The notes beneath the pieces are model-generated. The model made no database searches. It had not been told where the DNA came from and saw only the letters and a list, made by a program, of their open reading frames with translations. 7,265 nt of DNA from Bacteriovoracaceae bacterium. Lineage in GTDB: Bacteria > Bdellovibrionota > UBA1018. A program made the translations under genes and the position numbers. Positions 5,548 through 7,265 of the stretch are shown here, in pieces; positions within the stretch are counted from its first letter, which is position 1, and every line of letters starts with the position of its first letter. The DNA is taken from positions 1-7,265 of the forward strand of contig CANFHS010000122.1 in NCBI GenBank assembly GCA_947446835.1, read 5' to 3'.

Positions 5548-6522
5548 ATGGCCCCCCTGCGACTCTTCGTTTGGATTGCCCTGACCCTGCCGACCCTGAG
5601 CCCGGCTGCGGCCTTTGCCCAAGGCGCGGGCTTGGCCGATTGCCTCAAACGGAAGCTGCAGGAAAGTCCGGCTGAAGACACGGCCCAGGTCATCCGGGGC
5701 ATCTCGGCGCGCCAGGCCCAGGACATCACCACGCGACTCGAGGCCATTGCCCGCAAGGCCTTTGCCGGCGCCGACGATGCGCCCATGAGCGACGCCCAGT
5801 TCAACTCGGCCTTCGAAGGGCTCCAGGAGTTTGCCCGGACCACGGGCATCCAACTGACCCGGAAGACCGACACGGTGGGAGTGTTCCCCGAAGGCCTGAC
5901 CGAGATCGCGCTTTCGGGCTTTGACCATGCCTCCGAAACCGACGCCCTCCACCACCCCACGGGCTTTGCCGCCCGCCACGAGCTGGGGCACCTGTTCCAT
6001 GCCCTGCAGGTCCGCGCCATCCTGATCCGGAGCTTCACCCCCGCTTCGGGCTCCCTGACGGAAGCCACCCGGGCCCAACTCGAAGGCTTCCTGAGCGAGA
6101 TCGAGGGCGGCACCAACTACCTGGAGTTCGAGGAGGCGGTCACCGGCCTGGCCTCGCCCATGCACCGGCTGGCCGGACCCCACGCCCAGAGCATGGGTGC
6201 CTACCGGGAACGTATCTCGAAGATCCTGCAGGGCACCCGCCAGGGGCTCCTGGTGGGCCGCATCCGCTTCCCGACCGACAGGACGTTCGAGGAAGTCTAC
6301 GCCCTTTGCATGTCGCGCATGCCGCTCCTGGTGGGCAAGTCGATCGGCGACCTGGGACTCCGGATGACCCCCGTCCTGTTCGGCATTTTCTACGCGCAGA
6401 ACCTGGACGTGAGCCGGCTGGGCATCCAGCCTCCGGGGTCGCGCGAGGACGTCACGAAAAAGCGCCGTCCGTATGGGCTCAGGGATTGGGTCCAGGACCT
6501 GCTGAAGACCATGCGGAGGTGA
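5548..6522 (+). CDS. Predicted exported protein with HELGH zinc-metallopeptidase motif
   Basis: The start at ATG 5548 is preferred because GAGG lies 7 bases upstream and it begins a good Sec signal peptide; the frame is open to an ATG at 5479, but that adds a proline/arginine-rich non-signal segment. Residues 5-19 are hydrophobic, and cleavage after AFA (residue 24) is likely. The lipobox fit at LADC is poor because of Asp before Cys, so a lipoprotein is less likely. The 324-residue product has ARHELGHLFHA at 142-152: H144 and H148 are candidate zinc ligands and E145 the base. A third ligand may be among the glutamates of NYLEFEEAVTG (190-200), about 45 residues later, as in many gluzincins. 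I recognise no named family beyond the HExxH signature, and protease activity is inferred from that. The basic C-terminus (KKRRP, then LLKTMRR) is unusual for a secreted enzyme. The gene is convergent with prfB. Confidence 0.75.
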   Translation: MAPLRLFVWIALTLPTLSPAAAFAQGAGLADCLKRKLQESPAEDTAQVIRGISARQAQDITTRLEAIARKAFAGADDAPMSDAQFNSAFEGLQEFARTTGIQLTRKTDTVGVFPEGLTEIALSGFDHASETDALHHPTGFAARHELGHLFHALQVRAILIRSFTPASGSLTEATRAQLEGFLSEIEGGTNYLEFEEAVTGLASPMHRLAGPHAQSMGAYRERISKILQGTRQGLLVGRIRFPTDRTFEEVYALCMSRMPLLVGKSIGDLGLRMTPVLFGIFYAQNLDVSRLGIQPPGSREDVTKKRRPYGLRDWVQDLLKTMRR

Positions 6523-6548
6523 GGCCGCCAGGGGAAACCCGGGCGGCC
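6523..6548. terminator. GC-rich GAAA-capped stem-loop between convergent genes
   Basis: GGCCGCC (6523-6529) pairs with GGCGGCC (6542-6548). An A/G mismatch follows, then GGG/CCC closed by a GAAA tetraloop. The stem starts directly after the stop of the exported protein and ends 2 bases before the prfB stop. Neither strand has a T-run, so it is not a classic intrinsic terminator. It is well placed to stop or protect both convergent transcripts. Confidence 0.65.
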
Positions 6549-6550
6549 GA

Positions 6551-7265
6551 TCAGACCTCGTCGCCGCCGCCGCGGGCCCATTCGCCCGTGATCCGGCAGG
6601 TCAGGTAGGCTTTCATGAAGTCGTCCAGGGTGCCGTCCAGCACCTTGTCGGCCTGCGATACCGTGTGCCCCGTGCGGTGGTCCTTGACCATCTTGTAGGG
6701 GTGCAGGACGTAGGAGCGGATCTGGGAACCCCAGGCGATGTCCTTCTTGGTGTCCTCGATGGCCTGCTGCTTCTTGCGCTCTTCTTCCATGTGGCGCTCG
6801 TAGATGCGCGAGCGCAGCACCTTCATGGCCTTGTCCTTGTTCTTGATCTGGGAGCGCTCGTCCTGGCAGGCCACCACGATGCCCGTGGGCAAGTGGGTCA
6901 GTCGCACGGCCGAGTCGGTGGTGTTCACGCCCTGGCCGCCCTTGCCGCCGGCGCGGTACACGTCCACGCGCAGATCCACCGGATTGATCACCACCTCGAA
7001 GTTGTCGTCGATCTCGGGGGTCACGAACACCGAGGCAAACGACGTCTGCCGCCGGGCGTTCGAGTCGAACGGACTGATGCGGACCAGGCGGTGCACGCCG
7101 GCCTCGGACTTCATGCGGCCAAACGCGAACGGCCCGCTGAATGTGAGCGTGGCGCTCTTGATGCCGGCGGTTTCGCCAGGCAGCGCGTCCAGGAGCTCGA
7201 TCTTGAAGCCCTGGTCCTTGCCCCACATCTGGTACATGCGAAGCAGCATCTGCGCCCAGTCGCAC
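6551..7265 (-). CDS. prfB: Peptide chain release factor 2 (partial, N-terminus beyond window)
   Basis: The minus strand is open from the right edge to TGA at 6551-6553. It encodes 237 residues, roughly the C-terminal two-thirds of the usual 365 or so. RF2 recognises UGA and UAA stops and triggers peptidyl-tRNA hydrolysis on the ribosome. Diagnostic segments are CDWAQMLLRMY at the edge, the stop-codon-recognising tripeptide SPF (codons at 7067-7075), which marks RF2 rather than RF1, and the catalytic GGQ loop in GGKGGQGVNTTDSAVRLTH (GGQ codons at 6932-6940). Then come CQDERSQIKNKDKAM, WGSQIRSYVLHPYKMVKD and VLDGTLDDF, all typical of RF2. The residue after GGQ is Gly, where the E. coli protein has His. 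An in-frame ATG at 7249 is internal, not the start. The +1 programmed frameshift usual for prfB, near codon 25, would lie outside the window and cannot be judged. The gene ends 28 bases from the convergent exported-protein gene. Confidence 0.96.
   Translation of the reverse strand, partial: CDWAQMLLRMYQMWGKDQGFKIELLDALPGETAGIKSATLTFSGPFAFGRMKSEAGVHRLVRISPFDSNARRQTSFASVFVTPEIDDNFEVVINPVDLRVDVYRAGGKGGQGVNTTDSAVRLTHLPTGIVVACQDERSQIKNKDKAMKVLRSRIYERHMEEERKKQQAIEDTKKDIAWGSQIRSYVLHPYKMVKDHRTGHTVSQADKVLDGTLDDFMKAYLTCRITGEWARGGGDEV

Noticed and set aside
5382..6183. Two long minus-strand open frames opposite the exported-protein gene
   Set aside because: No protein-like features, one runs through the tRNA promoter, and the plus frame has a signal peptide, a ribosome site and a metalloprotease motif.
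6390..7265. A 291-codon minus-strand frame overlapping prfB in another register
   Set aside because: Arg/Gly/His-rich shadow; the release factor frame is certain from its SPF and GGQ motifs.

Overview
The window is a GC-rich, gene-dense bacterial chromosomal segment. G/C-biased third codon positions, a tRNA gene with encoded CCA, a bacterial-type release factor 2 and an endonuclease III all fit. The exported HExxH protein and the small HTH proteins suggest a Gram-negative lineage, perhaps near the former Deltaproteobacteria or Bdellovibrionota. That placement is a low-confidence impression, because nothing here is a taxonomic marker I can compare without a search.

Layout. (1) Positions 1-1296, minus strand: a GNAT acetyltransferase followed 9 bases later by a single-domain cupin protein that runs off the left edge; they look like an operon. 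(2) A 103-base divergent intergenic region. (3) Positions 1400-3969, plus strand: an M3-like zinc metallopeptidase overlapping by 4 bases the nth gene for endonuclease III (base-excision repair), so the two are probably co-translated. (4) Positions 3970-5179, a compact regulatory-looking patch: an AT-richer leader with a run of small stem-loops, an XRE-family HTH protein, a small helical ORF on the opposite strand whose 3' end overlaps the HTH gene by 87 bases, a divergent intergenic region rich in CTTAGG-type repeats, and a second, 72-residue XRE-family HTH protein. (5) Positions 5186-5450: a hairpin, a strong bidirectional terminator and a free-standing tRNA-Asp(GTC) gene on the minus strand with its own recognisable sigma-70 promoter. 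(6) Positions 5548-6522, plus strand: a predicted exported protein with an HELGH zinc-protease motif and no family I can name. (7) Positions 6551-7265, minus strand: the C-terminal two-thirds or so of prfB (peptide chain release factor 2), convergent with the exported protein across a GC-rich stem-loop.

Most of the window is housekeeping: DNA repair, peptide turnover, translation termination and a tRNA. I see no mobile element, CRISPR array or defence system. The part most worth a second look is 4058-5179, where two HTH proteins, an antiparallel small ORF, clustered inverted repeats and a structured leader lie within about 1.1 kb. A self-regulating switch is possible there, but the sequence alone does not prove one.
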